A stretch of 64,000 nucleotides of DNA from Amycolatopsis australiensis (GCF_900119165.1 NZ_FPJG01000006.1:7850001-7914000); one strand, 5' to 3'; counted from the stretch's first letter, positions 11,206-21,766 are shown. Translations and numbers: made by a program. The notes: generated from the letters alone by a model not told the origin.

Positions 11206-12576
11206 TCAGCCGCGGACGGCTTCGTACACCCCTGCGATCATGCCGACGAACGGGACCAGCGCCAGCAGCACCAGGAACTCCGAGACGTCCAGCAGCCTCG
11301 ACCAGTACGGGGACCGCCGCCCGCGCGCCACCCGCGTCGAGTAGGCCAGGCAGAGCACCGCCGCCACGACGACCGCGCAGCCCGCCGCGAAGACCGCCGT
11401 CCGGTCGCCCGAAGCGACCAGCCACCCGCCGGCGCAGCCGAGTGCCGCGACGCCGAAGCCGACCAGCACCAGGCGTTGCGCTTTCCCCGCGTACGAACGG
11501 GAGCGGAGAACCCACGCCAGTCCGAGCAGCCCGGCCAGGCCCGCTTCCCACGGGCCACCGGACGACAGCACGATCGAAGAAGCCAGCACCACCAGGCCCA
11601 GCGCCACCAGCAGGCCCGTCAGCACCGCCTGCGCCCGGGACGTCCGGCCGATCATCTCGGTGCCCAGCGACGGCTGCTCGTCCGCGCGGAACGCCGCCAT
11701 GTCGTCCGGCACCCGCGGCAGCGGCAGCCGGGCCAGGCGCAGTGCGAGCATCGGCGCGACGGCCGCCAGCGCCGTGGCGAGCACCGCGACGACCGCCGCC
11801 GCCGAGACCGGGCGGACGCCGGCCAGCAGCACCACGCCCGTCGTCACCGCGCCGAAGCCCGCCGCGCCGGTGATCGCCACGAACCACGGCAGGCGGTCGG
11901 CCACCGAGACCGCCGCCAGCACGCCGTACACCGTCACCGCCGCGAATCCCGCGGCCAGCGGCCCGGCCGACAGCGAGAACAGCGGATGCGGTGGCAGCAC
12001 GGACATCCCGGCCAGCAGCGCGACGCCGACCCCGGCCAGCGAACCGGCCGCGCCCGCTTCGGCGTCACCGTAGGCGCGGCTCAGCGCGCCGCCGCCGAGC
12101 AGCAGCACCAGGGCCAGCAGCCCGGTCCCGATCGGGGCCAGCACGCTGCCGGACGCGGCCGCCTGCACCAGCAGCCCGCCGGCCAGCAGCAGCACCACCG
12201 CGGCGAGCAGCCCGGACCGGCGGGCCACCGACGGGCCCCAGCCACCGGAAGTGTCCGCGACACTGGCGATCGAGTCGACGACGTCGTCGAACAGCAGCGG
12301 CCCCCGCGGGCGCTCCCGCGGGGTCAGGTGCAGCACTTCGCCGTCGCGGATCTGGGCGGCCGCGACGCTGAGCCCCAGCGCGAGCGGTGCCCCGCCGAGC
12401 CGGGACAGCACCCAGCCCGGGTGCTCCGCCGACGCCTGCCCGGCGGCGCCGGCCAGCCGGACCAGCTGCGGGACCAGCTCGGCGAACGTCGACTGCTGCG
12501 GCAGGGCGACGTCGACGCGGGCCCGTGGCGTGACCACCGTGACCCGGCGGGTCGTCCCCGTGAGCGACGCCGTCAT
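11206..12576 (-). CDS. eccD: Type VII secretion integral membrane protein EccD
   Basis: A 456-residue protein: an N-terminal ubiquitin-like domain (about 10-90, RRVTVVTPRARVDVALPQQSTFAELVPQL... to EVLHLTPRERPRGPLLFDDVVD) followed by about eleven transmembrane helices (from about 120 to the end). EccD forms the ESX membrane vestibule. Start: ATG at 12576 overlaps the preceding stop (TGATG); a GTG one codon earlier (12579) is equally possible. It is the final gene of the minus-strand operon that begins at 16600. Confidence 0.94.
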   Translation of the reverse strand: MTASLTGTTRRVTVVTPRARVDVALPQQSTFAELVPQLVRLAGAAGQASAEHPGWVLSRLGGAPLALGLSVAAAQIRDGEVLHLTPRERPRGPLLFDDVVDSIASVADTSGGWGPSVARRSGLLAAVVLLLAGGLLVQAAASGSVLAPIGTGLLALVLLLGGGALSRAYGDAEAGAAGSLAGVGVALLAGMSVLPPHPLFSLSAGPLAAGFAAVTVYGVLAAVSVADRLPWFVAITGAAGFGAVTTGVVLLAGVRPVSAAAVVAVLATALAAVAPMLALRLARLPLPRVPDDMAAFRADEQPSLGTEMIGRTSRAQAVLTGLLVALGLVVLASSIVLSSGGPWEAGLAGLLGLAWVLRSRSYAGKAQRLVLVGFGVAALGCAGGWLVASGDRTAVFAAGCAVVVAAVLCLAYSTRVARGRRSPYWSRLLDVSEFLVLLALVPFVGMIAGVYEAVRG

Positions 12577-12896
12577 CACACGTCTTTCGCGGCCGCGATC
12601 ACCGGGGCGAACTTGGCGCTCGACGCCTCGGCGAGCTTCTGCAGCCCGGCGTTGACCGCCTCGAGGACGATCTCCGAGAGGTTGCGGGCGTCGTACTCGC
12701 GGATCGCGCGGGGGTCGATGTCGACCGAGGTGAACCGGCCGTCGCCGCGGAGGGTGACGGTGACCTCGTTCTGCCGCGAGTGCGCCTTGATCTCCATCGC
12801 CTCGACCGTGCGCTGGATCCGCTGGACCTCCTCGGTCTGCTTGCGCACCTGCGCGAGCAGCTCGTCCATGTCCGGCACCGCGTACGGATCGGTCAC
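12576..12896 (-). CDS. YbaB/EbfC-family DNA-binding protein (EspL-like)
   Basis: A 106-residue protein with the YbaB pattern: an N-terminal amphipathic helix (DELLAQVRKQTEEVQRIQRTVEAM), a beta-hairpin core (NEVTVTLRGDGRFTSVDIDP) and a C-terminal helix ending AAAKDV. Members bind DNA as dimers or act as small partners; mycobacterial EspL of the ESX-1 locus has the same fold, so a secretion-related accessory role is likely. GTG at 12896 overlaps the stop of the upstream gene (GTGA), and its own stop overlaps eccD. Confidence 0.82.
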   Translation of the reverse strand: MTDPYAVPDMDELLAQVRKQTEEVQRIQRTVEAMEIKAHSRQNEVTVTLRGDGRFTSVDIDPRAIREYDARNLSEIVLEAVNAGLQKLAEASSAKFAPVIAAAKDV

Positions 12897-13363
12897 TGTG
12901 CTTTCCCTTCGTGCTGGCGGACGCGGACACTGCCGACGAACCGCTGGAAACCGGGGGCGAGCCGGCGCGCGGCCGCGGGCGCGGCCGTGCAGGCGAGCTC
13001 GAGCACCAGCCGGTCGTCCGGCGTCGCGCCGGGGACCGTCAGGTGCACCTGGGTCTGGATCAGCTCGGTGCCTTCGCCGGTACGCAGGCGCAGCAGCTGC
13101 GTCACACCGGGCGCGGCGGGCTCGCCGACGTCGCGGCGGCTCAGCACGTCGAGCCCGGCCAGCGTGCGCGAAAGGCGTTCGACGGCTTCGGCGGCGATCG
13201 TGTCGATCGACGCGTCGTCGGGCCGCTGCTGCACGCTGACCGTGATGTTGGGCGTGAACTCCTCGCCCGGCACCGGGTGCACGGCGACGAACACCGCGCC
13301 CGAGTCGCCGGGGCGGACCGCGGTCCACCCGTCCGGGATGACGAAGTCCAGGGGAAGCGTCAC
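12893..13363 (-). CDS. Uncharacterised ESX-operon protein, possibly LpqN/DcrB-like fold
   Basis: A 156-residue protein without signal peptide or membrane helix. It begins MTLPLDFVIPDGWTAVRPGDSGAVFVAVHP and continues with alternating strands (FTPNITVSVQQRP) and an amphipathic helix (DTIAAEAVERLSRTLAGLDVL), a layout reminiscent of LpqN/LpqT or DcrB/PsbP-type folds (weak inference). GTG at 13363 overlaps the stop of the large upstream gene. Tight coupling directly after a candidate secreted toxin-like protein makes a chaperone or immunity role conceivable, but nothing proves it. Confidence 0.65.
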   Translation of the reverse strand: MTLPLDFVIPDGWTAVRPGDSGAVFVAVHPVPGEEFTPNITVSVQQRPDDASIDTIAAEAVERLSRTLAGLDVLSRRDVGEPAAPGVTQLLRLRTGEGTELIQTQVHLTVPGATPDDRLVLELACTAAPAAARRLAPGFQRFVGSVRVRQHEGKAQ

Positions 13364-14724
13364 CACGACCCCACATACGCGACGGCGTCGTCCCAGGCCG
13401 AGGCGACGGCCTCGGCCGCGTCGGAAGCCGCGTGGCCGACCACGTCGACGGCCGCGCCGCCGTACTCGCCGATCGTGTGGCCGAGCTTGGGCAGGTCGAT
13501 GTCGATCTTCGCGCCGACCCCCAGCCCGAGACCGAGTGCCGCGCCGGCCTTGAAGTTGACCTTGATGTGGCCGGCGTCGTAGACGGCCTGGGCGTCCAGC
13601 TGCGCGCCGAGGCCGTACTGGAGGGTGCCGTTCGCGCCGACGCCGATGCCCGCGACGTCTGCGGCGACCTCGCCCTCGACCTTCCCGCCCGCGAAGGCGT
13701 TCACGTGCCCGCCGAAGCCGTGGGCGCCGATGGTGCCGGACGCGCTGACCTCGCCGCCGGCGAACGCCGTGCCGTTGGCGTGTGCTTCGGCGACACCCCA
13801 CTCCTTCTTGGCTTCGAGCTCGCCGTGGAAGGCCGCCAGCTCGGCGTGCCCCGACGCGCCGGCGTCCCAGCCCTTCGACGTGATCTTGCCGTCGTACTCC
13901 GGCGACCAGCCGTCCTGGTCGTGCTGGAACTTGTAGTAGGTGATCTCGGTGTTGCGGGCCAGTTTCTGCTTGACGCCTTCGGGTTCCGGCTGCCCGAAGG
14001 GCGTGTCGGCCTTCTTCGGCGCGCGCGTGCCTTCGAGGCCGTCCCAGGTGAGCTTCTTCCAGCCGGAGTTGCCGAACCACGACGGCACGGTCCGCGGCCG
14101 CTTGCGCCCGTCGAGGGGTTCGCCGTTGAGCCAGTGCAGCGGGCCGCGGGCCCACTTGCCCAGCTCGTGCTCCAGCCGGCCGACGCCTTCGGGCGGGAAC
14201 AGCTCGGCGAGGGCGTCGGAGAACTCGTCGACGACCTCGCGGGCGGCTTCGGCGCTCTGCTCGCCGAGCTGCCGCGCGGCCTGGATGAACGCGCCGACCG
14301 AAGCGGAGTTCACCGCGCGGGCCTGGGCGGTGAGCTGCGCGGCGTACTGGTCGAACTGCGCGATGACCGAGTCGACCGCGGCTTCGGCCGACTGCACCAG
14401 CCGAGCCGCGATCGACAGCCGGTTCGCCTGGTCGCCGAGTTCGGCGGCGGCGTCGGCGAGTTCTTCGCCGAGCTTTCCGGCCGCGGCCGCGAACGCGGTG
14501 CAGGCGTCGCCGTCCCAGTCCGCGTGCAGGTTCTTCGCCGACTCGCCGATCTCGTCCGCCTCGCGCGAGACCGTCGAGGCCTGGGCGGCGACCCGCTGCG
14601 ACGCGGCACTCAGCGCACCCGGGTCACCGGTGACCCGCCGCCGGCACTCGGCCAGGACGCGCCGGTAGCCGGACAGCACCGAGCTGACCACCCCCGACGC
14701 GTCGACCACCCCCGAGCCCCGCAT
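13360..14724 (-). CDS. WXG100-like protein with Gly/Ala-rich C-terminal domain, candidate ESX effector
   Basis: A 454-residue protein in two parts. Residues 1-165 are long helices with a WXG-like turn (HADWDGDACTAFAAAAGKLGEE, about 68-90), the layout of WXG100/LXG-type secreted proteins. After a hinge rich in Trp and Lys (about 185-265), residues 290-420 are made of alternating short hydrophobic, Gly/Ala-rich strands (GEVSASGTIGAHGFGGHVNAFAGGKVEGEVAADVAGIG...), resembling a membrane-active or beta-rich polymorphic-toxin domain. No known toxin motif is seen. It is the third gene of the EspC-like to eccD operon and is coupled by GTGA to the gene after it. Function is inferred from architecture and position only. 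Confidence 0.7.
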   Translation of the reverse strand: MRGSGVVDASGVVSSVLSGYRRVLAECRRRVTGDPGALSAASQRVAAQASTVSREADEIGESAKNLHADWDGDACTAFAAAAGKLGEELADAAAELGDQANRLSIAARLVQSAEAAVDSVIAQFDQYAAQLTAQARAVNSASVGAFIQAARQLGEQSAEAAREVVDEFSDALAELFPPEGVGRLEHELGKWARGPLHWLNGEPLDGRKRPRTVPSWFGNSGWKKLTWDGLEGTRAPKKADTPFGQPEPEGVKQKLARNTEITYYKFQHDQDGWSPEYDGKITSKGWDAGASGHAELAAFHGELEAKKEWGVAEAHANGTAFAGGEVSASGTIGAHGFGGHVNAFAGGKVEGEVAADVAGIGVGANGTLQYGLGAQLDAQAVYDAGHIKVNFKAGAALGLGLGVGAKIDIDLPKLGHTIGEYGGAAVDVVGHAASDAAEAVASAWDDAVAYVGSW

Positions 14725-14727
14725 CGG

Positions 14728-15795
<1,068 letters not shown>

Positions 15796-15826
15796 CGGAC
15801 CTCGCAGGGGTTCAAGGAGCGGACGA

Positions 15827-16600
15827 TCAGGCGACGACGGACGCGGGCCGGTACACGCTGACCTTCGCCAGCCCGCTGATGCGGGCGTCGAGGAGCCCGT
15901 GGTTGTACAGGCGGCCGCCGTCACCGGCGACGCCGATGACCGGCTGGCGGTCGGGGAACAGCAGCGGCTCCACGACCACGACGTCACCGCTGTGCACCCC
16001 GCCGGGAACGTCGGAGAAGGTGCGGGCGGTGCCGGCGTAGACCTCGATCAGCCCGACCCGCGCCTGGTTGTCGGCGTCCCCGGCCAGCCAGTCGTTGAAG
16101 TCGGCGACACCGTGGAAGCGCGTGTCGGTGATCGGGTGGTCGCCGAGCCTGCCGAGCCGCGCGTCGCCCAGGTAGCGCAGCACGTTGCCGACCGACGACG
16201 GCTCGCCGTGGGCGCCCGCGCTGTCGTTGATGGCCAGGGTGGCCAGCTCGGAGGCGTGGGAGCTGCCCCAGATCGAGGACGCGGTGCTCGCCGGGCCGTG
16301 CCCGCCGCCGTAGCCGGCGGCGATGTCCCGGTCGGCCGCCTGGTAGGCGTCGGCGCTCGCCTTGACCAGCCCGTTGATCTGCTGCAGCAGCTGCAGGAGG
16401 GTGCGGACGGCGGTGACCTGGGTCGAGTGCAGCGCGGCGTTCGCCGCGGCGACGGCGCTGCCGAAGCTCGCGAACGACATCGGCGGCACGACGAGCCGTT
16501 CCAGGTCGGCCACGGCGTTGATGCCGTGGGCGATGACGCCGCCGACGTTCCCGACGCACGCGCGCATCGCCTCGGGCTCCGCCCGGTACTCGCCGGCCAT
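15827..16600 (-). CDS. EspC-like ESX protein
   Basis: A 257-residue protein, first gene of the minus-strand ESX operon. The N-terminal 100 residues (YRAEPEAMRACVGNVGGVIAHGINAVADLERLVVPP...FGSAVAAANAAL...) are helical and like the EspC-type WXG-related family; the rest is a mixed alpha/beta domain with several Trp/His (FHGVADFNDWLAGDADNQARVGLIEVYAGTARTF, GDVVVVEPLLFPDRQPVIGVAGDGGRLYNHGLLDARI). ATG at 16600 with AAGGAG 8 bp before it. Divergent from eccC across 147 bp, so the two large ESX transcription units probably share a control region. Confidence 0.72.
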   Translation of the reverse strand: MAGEYRAEPEAMRACVGNVGGVIAHGINAVADLERLVVPPMSFASFGSAVAAANAALHSTQVTAVRTLLQLLQQINGLVKASADAYQAADRDIAAGYGGGHGPASTASSIWGSSHASELATLAINDSAGAHGEPSSVGNVLRYLGDARLGRLGDHPITDTRFHGVADFNDWLAGDADNQARVGLIEVYAGTARTFSDVPGGVHSGDVVVVEPLLFPDRQPVIGVAGDGGRLYNHGLLDARISGLAKVSVYRPASVVA

Positions 16601-16747
16601 GGCTCTCCTTGCCCTTCGCGGGTGGCTGCTCGGCAGAGCGTAGGTTCGGCCCCGGAAGCGGGCGGACGGCAAAAGTACCCACCGCGGACGGGCGGCGAGT
16701 GGCCAAAATACCGGTCAGCACCCCCGACCTGGAGCGAGCCCGTACCG

Positions 16748-19700
16748 ATGAGCCTGTCGCCGGACCGACCGAGCGAGATCGTGCTGCAGTCCCCGCCGAT
16801 GCTCCCGAAGAGCTCGTCCGGCGGCCTGGTGCAGCTGATGATGTTCCTGCCGATGATGCTCGGCATGGGCGCGCTGTCGTTCGTCTACATCGGACGTGAC
16901 GGCGGCGTGATGACGTGGGTCTTCGGCGCGCTGTTCCTCTGCGCCATGGGCGGCATGGTCGTGATGTCGCTGGGCCGCGGCGGGATGGCGAAGAAGGCGC
17001 AGATCAACGACGAGCGCCGCGACTACCAGCGTTACCTGTCGGGGCTGCGGGCCCAGGTCCGCGACATCGCCGACGGCCAGCGCGCGGCGATGATCGCCGT
17101 CCAGCCCGACCCGGCCGACCTGTGGGCCTACGTGGAGACGGGGAAGCTGTGGGACCGGCGGCGCGCCGACCCGCAGTTCGCGCAGGTGCGCGCGGGCACC
17201 GGCCCGCAGCGGCTGGCGACACCGCTGAAGGCGCCGCAGACCGTGCCGCTGGAGGACCTGGACCCGGTGTCCTCCACCAGCCTCAAGCACTTCATCCGGA
17301 CCTACTCGACGGTCGACGGGCTGCCGGTGGCGTTGTCGCTGCGGTCGTTCGCCGCGGTCACCGTGGCCGGGCGGCGCCCCGACGTGCTCGGGCTGGTGCG
17401 CGCGCTGCTGGGCCAGCTCGTCACGTTCCACTCCCCCGCCGACCTGCGCGTCGCGCTGTGCGTCCCGGCCGAACGCCGGCACGACTGGGAATGGGCGAAG
17501 TGGCTGCCGCACGCGACGGCGTCCGGCGCGGCCGACGCCGTCGGGTCGCGCCGGCTCGCGGCGGACTCGGCGGCCGGGCTGGCCGAGCTGCTCGGCGCCG
17601 ATCTCGGCGAGCGTCCCGCGTTCAGCCGCCGGGCGGCGGCCGAGCTGGACCTGCCGCACCTGGTGGTCGTCGTCGACGGCGGCAACGCCCACGGCGAGCC
17701 GCGGCTGATCGGCGAGGACGGCAGGCTCGGCGTCACGGTGATCGAGGTCGGGCAGGAGCACCCGCGGACGTTCTCGACCGAGCGGCTGCTGAGCCTGCAC
17801 ACCGCCCCGGACTCGCTGGGCATGGTCGTCGGCGACGCCACCGAGCAGCGGCTCGGGTTTCTCGGCCGCCCGGACGTCCTCGACCGCGGTGCCGCGGAAG
17901 CGCTGGCCCGGATGCTGACGCCGTTGCACACCCCGGCCGCGGTCGTCGGCGAGAAGCCGATGTCGTCGACGTTCGGGCTGGCCGGGCTGCTGGGCATCGG
18001 CGACCCGCGCGACACCGACACGACCGTGACGTGGGCGCCGCGCTCGGCCCGCGACCGGCTGCGGATCCCGCTCGGCGTCAACCCCGAGGGCCGTCCGGTG
18101 GAGCTGGACCTCAAGGAGTCGGCCGAGGGCGGGATGGGCCCGCACGGCCTGGTCATCGGCGCGACCGGGTCCGGCAAGAGCGAGCTGCTCCGGACGCTGG
18201 TCACCGCGCTGGCCGTGACGCACTCGTCGGAGACGCTCAACCTCGCGCTGATCGACTTCAAGGGCGGCGCCACCTTCGCCGGGATGACCGGGCTGCCGCA
18301 CACGTGCGCGGTGATCACGAACCTGTCCGACGACCTCGCGCTGGTCGACCGGATGGCCGACGCGCTCAACGGCGAGCTGCTGCGGCGGCAGGAACTGCTG
18401 CACGCCGCAGGGAACTACGCGTCGGTGCGCGACTACGAGAAGGCGCGGGCCGACGGCGCGCCGCTCGACCCGCTGCCGTCGTTGCTGGTGATCATCGACG
18501 AGTTCAGCGAACTGCTGTCGTCGCGGCCGGAGTTCATCGACCTGTTCGTCGCCATCGGACGGCTCGGGCGGTCGCTCGGAATTCATCTGCTGCTGGCTTC
18601 GCAGCGGCTGGAGGAGGGCCGGCTGCGCGGGCTCGACTCCCACCTGTCGTACCGGATCGGCCTGCGGACGTTCTCCGCGGCCGAAAGCCGGGCGGTGCTG
18701 GGCGTCGCCGACGCCTACCACCTGCCGCCGGTGCCGGGCTCGGCGTACCTGAAGTCCGACACCGAAACGCTGGTCCGGCTCAAGGCCGCGTACGTCTCCG
18801 GGGAGCTGCCGCCGCGCAGCACGGTCGTGCGCGAAGACGGCCAGGCGCTGGGCGTGCTGCCGTTCACCCTCGACGCGGTCGAGATCCCGGTGACCACCTC
18901 GGAAGCGCCGGCGGCGGCCGACGGGACCGGCGAGACGATCATCCACGCGATGCTCTCGCGGCTCGAAGGCCGCGGCCCGGCCGCGCACCAGATCTGGCTG
19001 CCGCCGCTGGCCGAGCCGCCGACGCTGGACCAGCTCCTGCCGCCGCTGGGTGAGGACGCCGCACGCGGCCTGTGCCCGCTCGGCTGGGGCGGCAACGGGA
19101 AGCTGACGATCCCGGTGGCGCTGGTGGACAAGCCGTTCGAGCAACGGCGTGACCTGCTGTGGGCGGACTTCTCCGGCGCGGCCGGGCACGCGCTGATCGT
19201 CGGCGCGCCGCAGAGCGGCAAGTCGACGCTGATGAAGGACATCGCGGGGATGCTCGCGCTGACGCACACCCCGGCCGAGGTGCAGATCTTCGTCCTCGAC
19301 ATGGGTGGCGGCGCGCTGGCGCCGATCGCCGGGCTGCCGCACGTGTCGGGGTACGCGACGCGCCGTGACGCGCAGCGCTGCCGCCGGGTGGTGGCCGAGC
19401 TGACGACGTTGCTGGAGCAGCGCGAAGAGTTCTTCGCCGCGCAAGGGATCGAGTCGATGGCGACGTTCCGCGCGCGGCGCGCGGAGTTCACGGAAAGCAC
19501 CGACGGCCGCGAATTCGGCGACGTGTTCCTCTTCGTCGACAACTGGACGACGATCCGGCAGGAGTACGAGCAGCTGGAGGAGCAGATCACCGGGCTGGCG
19601 GCGCGCGGGCTCGGGTTCGGCATCCACGTGATCGTGTCGCTCAACCAGTGGATCGGCGTCCGCGCGCAGCTGCGTGACGCCATCGGCACGCGGTTCGAGC

Positions 19701-20671
19701 TGCGGCTGGGCGACCCGATGGATTCCTCGATCGACCGCAAGGTGGCGGCGAACGTCCCGGCGGACCGCCCGGGCCGCGGGTTGGCGGCGGAGAAGCTCCA
19801 TTTCCTGGCGGCCCTGCCCCGGATCGACGGCGACCAGCGCCCGGAAACGATCGGCGCGGGCGGCGTCGACCTCGTCCGCCGGATTTCGGAGGCGTGGCGC
19901 GGTCCGCGGGCACCGCAGGTCCGGCTGCTGCCGCCGGAGGTTCCGCTGGACACGTTGCCGCCGGCCCCTTCGCGCCAGGTGACGCTGGGGATCGCGGAGT
20001 CGACGTTGCGCCCGGTGTACCTGGATTTCGCGGCGGACCCGCACTTCGTGGCGTTCGGCGACGTCGAGTCCGGCAAGAGTTCCTTGCTGCGCGCGCTGGC
20101 GCACGGCATCACGTCGGCCTACACACCCGAAGAGGCGGCGATCATCGTCGCGGACTACCGCCGTGGCTTGCTGGGCGCGGTGTCGGAGCCGCACCTGCTG
20201 GGCTACGCGGGTTCCGAGGGCAAGCTGACGGAACTGATCACCGACTGCGCGACGGCGATGCGCAACCGCCTCCCGGGGCCATCGGTGACCCCGGAGCAGC
20301 TGCGCAACCGCTCGTGGTGGCGCGGCCCGGAGCTGTTCGTGCTGGTGGACGACTACGAGCTGGTGGCCACGGTGGGCCGCAACCCGCTGCAGCCGCTGCT
20401 GGAGTTCCTGCCGCAGGCCCGCGACATCGGCCTGCACCTGCTGATCGTCCGCGGTTCGGGCGGCGCCGGGCGGGCGATGTTCGAGCCGGTCCTGCAGCGG
20501 CTGCGGGAGCTGGGATCCCCGGGACTGATCATGTCGGGGGCGAAAGACGAAGGAGCCCTGCTGGGCGACGTCAAGCCGTCACCGCAGCCGCCGGGCCGCG
20601 GAACGCTGGTGTCCCGACGGCAGGGAACCGGGCTGGTCCAGGTGGCATGGACGAAACCGGCGGAGTCCTAG
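16748..20671 (+). CDS. eccC: Type VII secretion ATPase EccC (three FtsK/SpoIIIE domains, single-chain)
   Basis: A 1307-residue motor of the ESX system. Two transmembrane helices lie near residues 28-70 (GGLVQLMMFLPMMLGMGALSFVYIG, VFGALFLCAMGGMVVMSL), then a DUF domain, then three P-loop ATPase domains with Walker A motifs GATGSGKSE (about 471), GAPQSGKST (about 818) and GDVESGKSS (about 1104). Walker B is full in domain 1 (LLVIIDEFSELL) but degenerate in domain 2 (FLFVDNWTT) and domain 3 (FVLVDDYEL), as is usual for EccC, where domain 1 drives transport and the others bind substrate signals. EccCa and EccCb are fused. ATG at 16748 begins MSLSPDRPSEIVLQSPP, the family N-terminus. Confidence 0.95.
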   Translation: MSLSPDRPSEIVLQSPPMLPKSSSGGLVQLMMFLPMMLGMGALSFVYIGRDGGVMTWVFGALFLCAMGGMVVMSLGRGGMAKKAQINDERRDYQRYLSGLRAQVRDIADGQRAAMIAVQPDPADLWAYVETGKLWDRRRADPQFAQVRAGTGPQRLATPLKAPQTVPLEDLDPVSSTSLKHFIRTYSTVDGLPVALSLRSFAAVTVAGRRPDVLGLVRALLGQLVTFHSPADLRVALCVPAERRHDWEWAKWLPHATASGAADAVGSRRLAADSAAGLAELLGADLGERPAFSRRAAAELDLPHLVVVVDGGNAHGEPRLIGEDGRLGVTVIEVGQEHPRTFSTERLLSLHTAPDSLGMVVGDATEQRLGFLGRPDVLDRGAAEALARMLTPLHTPAAVVGEKPMSSTFGLAGLLGIGDPRDTDTTVTWAPRSARDRLRIPLGVNPEGRPVELDLKESAEGGMGPHGLVIGATGSGKSELLRTLVTALAVTHSSETLNLALIDFKGGATFAGMTGLPHTCAVITNLSDDLALVDRMADALNGELLRRQELLHAAGNYASVRDYEKARADGAPLDPLPSLLVIIDEFSELLSSRPEFIDLFVAIGRLGRSLGIHLLLASQRLEEGRLRGLDSHLSYRIGLRTFSAAESRAVLGVADAYHLPPVPGSAYLKSDTETLVRLKAAYVSGELPPRSTVVREDGQALGVLPFTLDAVEIPVTTSEAPAAADGTGETIIHAMLSRLEGRGPAAHQIWLPPLAEPPTLDQLLPPLGEDAARGLCPLGWGGNGKLTIPVALVDKPFEQRRDLLWADFSGAAGHALIVGAPQSGKSTLMKDIAGMLALTHTPAEVQIFVLDMGGGALAPIAGLPHVSGYATRRDAQRCRRVVAELTTLLEQREEFFAAQGIESMATFRARRAEFTESTDGREFGDVFLFVDNWTTIRQEYEQLEEQITGLAARGLGFGIHVIVSLNQWIGVRAQLRDAIGTRFELRLGDPMDSSIDRKVAANVPADRPGRGLAAEKLHFLAALPRIDGDQRPETIGAGGVDLVRRISEAWRGPRAPQVRLLPPEVPLDTLPPAPSRQVTLGIAESTLRPVYLDFAADPHFVAFGDVESGKSSLLRALAHGITSAYTPEEAAIIVADYRRGLLGAVSEPHLLGYAGSEGKLTELITDCATAMRNRLPGPSVTPEQLRNRSWWRGPELFVLVDDYELVATVGRNPLQPLLEFLPQARDIGLHLLIVRGSGGAGRAMFEPVLQRLRELGSPGLIMSGAKDEGALLGDVKPSPQPPGRGTLVSRRQGTGLVQVAWTKPAES

Positions 20672-20691
20672 GCCCGCCGGGCGGAAGCCAT

Positions 20692-21047
20692 CTAGGCAAC
20701 GAACAACTTGTCCTTGATCCGCACTTCGGGAGTCACCGTCACCTCGAGGTTTCCCACCAGTGAATCGGATTCGAAATCGACGTCGATCGATGTGCGGTCA
20801 CGGTCTCGGGCGAACCGGATCAGCACCGCGCTCTCCCGGAACAGCTCGAGGGCGACTCGGTCCCCGTCTTCCAGACGAAGCGCACGGACCTCCCGGCCAC
20901 GTCATAAGAGAAGGTGACCGAATCCCGGCCGCCGGCTTCGAAGACGAGCGTCTGCACGGTGGAGCCGGGTTCGCTCAGCACCGGCTCCACCCCAACGGTT
21001 TCCAGCACCTCCAGCGCGCTGGGCACGATCAGTTCGCGAAACGTCAT
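20692..21047 (-). pseudogene. Unknown small protein, reading frame broken by one base
   Basis: From ATG 21047 the frame reads MTFRELIVPSALEVLETVGVEPVLSEPGSTVQTLVFEAGGRDSVTFSYDVAG and then leaves a sensible sequence; the next frame continues coherently as EVRALRLEDGDRVALELFRESAVLIRFARDRDRTSIDVDFESDSLVGNLEVTVTPEVRIKDKLFVA to the TAG at 20692. Adding one C (G on the coding strand) to the C-run at 20892-20894 joins both halves exactly, giving about 118 residues. No family is recognised. It follows the 107-aa gene upstream with a 43-bp gap, and both face eccC tail to tail; together they could be a secreted-protein accessory or immunity pair, which is only a guess. Confidence 0.65.
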
Positions 21048-21090
21048 ACCCGCCACCACTTCCGGACTTCGGCGCGGATCTGGCGGCGGC

Positions 21091-21414
21091 TCAAGCGGGG
21101 TCCGCCCAGGACTGCGCCGTGTTCGTCAGTTCGTCGACGAACTTGCGGACCGTCTCGCCGTGCGGCCCCGGGAAGCGCGCCGCCACCGCCGGGGCCAGCG
21201 GGCCCTGGATCAAGTCGACGACTTCCCGCCGCTGCGCCGGAGTGAGGTGGCCGAGGTCGAAGGTGCGGAAGCCGTGGGTGGACGCCGCCCGCAGCTGGCC
21301 GGCCGTCTCCTCGTCGGTCACCTGCCCGGCGAGGTAGTCCAGGACCCAGTAGTACGTGCCGCTCGAGGCGATCCACCAGTCCGGTGAGCCGGTCCGCATG
21401 ATGTTCCCGGACAT
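21091..21414 (-). CDS. Hypothetical protein
   Basis: A 107-residue soluble protein beginning MSGNIMRTGSPDWWIASSGTYYWVLDYLAGQVTDEETAGQLRAA, with a helical, acidic C-terminal half (RREVVDLIQGPLAPAVAARFPGPHGETVRKFVDELTNTAQ). No motif is recognised. ATG at 21414 has GAGG about 7 bp upstream. The aromatic-rich start and adjacency to the next small gene and to eccC suggest an accessory of this locus, not proven. Confidence 0.7.
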   Translation of the reverse strand: MSGNIMRTGSPDWWIASSGTYYWVLDYLAGQVTDEETAGQLRAASTHGFRTFDLGHLTPAQRREVVDLIQGPLAPAVAARFPGPHGETVRKFVDELTNTAQSWADPA

Positions 21415-21553
21415 TTCGCGCCTCGTCCCGTTCCCTTTTCATCGCATTGCGGGCATCGAAAAAGCGGCGCCATGACGAATTGACCCGCCCCCCGCGGCCG
21501 CCGCGGAAGCGACAGGCTTTTACACACTAACCAGACAACCGGTCGGTCCGGAA

Positions 21554-21569
21554 TGTGATGTACGTCACC
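21554..21569. promoter_or_regulatory. Candidate CRP/GlxR-type binding site
   Basis: TGTGA-N6-TCACC fits the CRP-family consensus TGTGA-N6-TCACA at 9 of 10 fixed positions. It lies in the 481-bp gap 21415-21895, about 330 bp before the secreted-protein operon starting at 21896. Apart from this site and the palindrome at 21767-21796, I see no gene in that gap. Confidence 0.4.
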
Positions 21570-21766
21570 ACTCCTTTCGGTAATATCCGGCGTCCTTCCC
21601 CGATGGGATGACGGGGACCTGGCCACGCGGCCGCGACCACCGTCACCACGGTTGCGACGTTCGGCGTAGGGACAGGTCGGGAGGGATCGACCAGGGGAGG
21701 AACGCCGGTCCGGGGAAACCGGCAAGTCGAACAGCAACCGCCTTCACGCATTCGCCGAACGCGCGT

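Noticed and set aside
16715..20437. Minus-strand open frame of 1240 codons opposite eccC
   Set aside because: Antisense shadow of eccC, rich in Arg/Gln/His with no recognisable domain.
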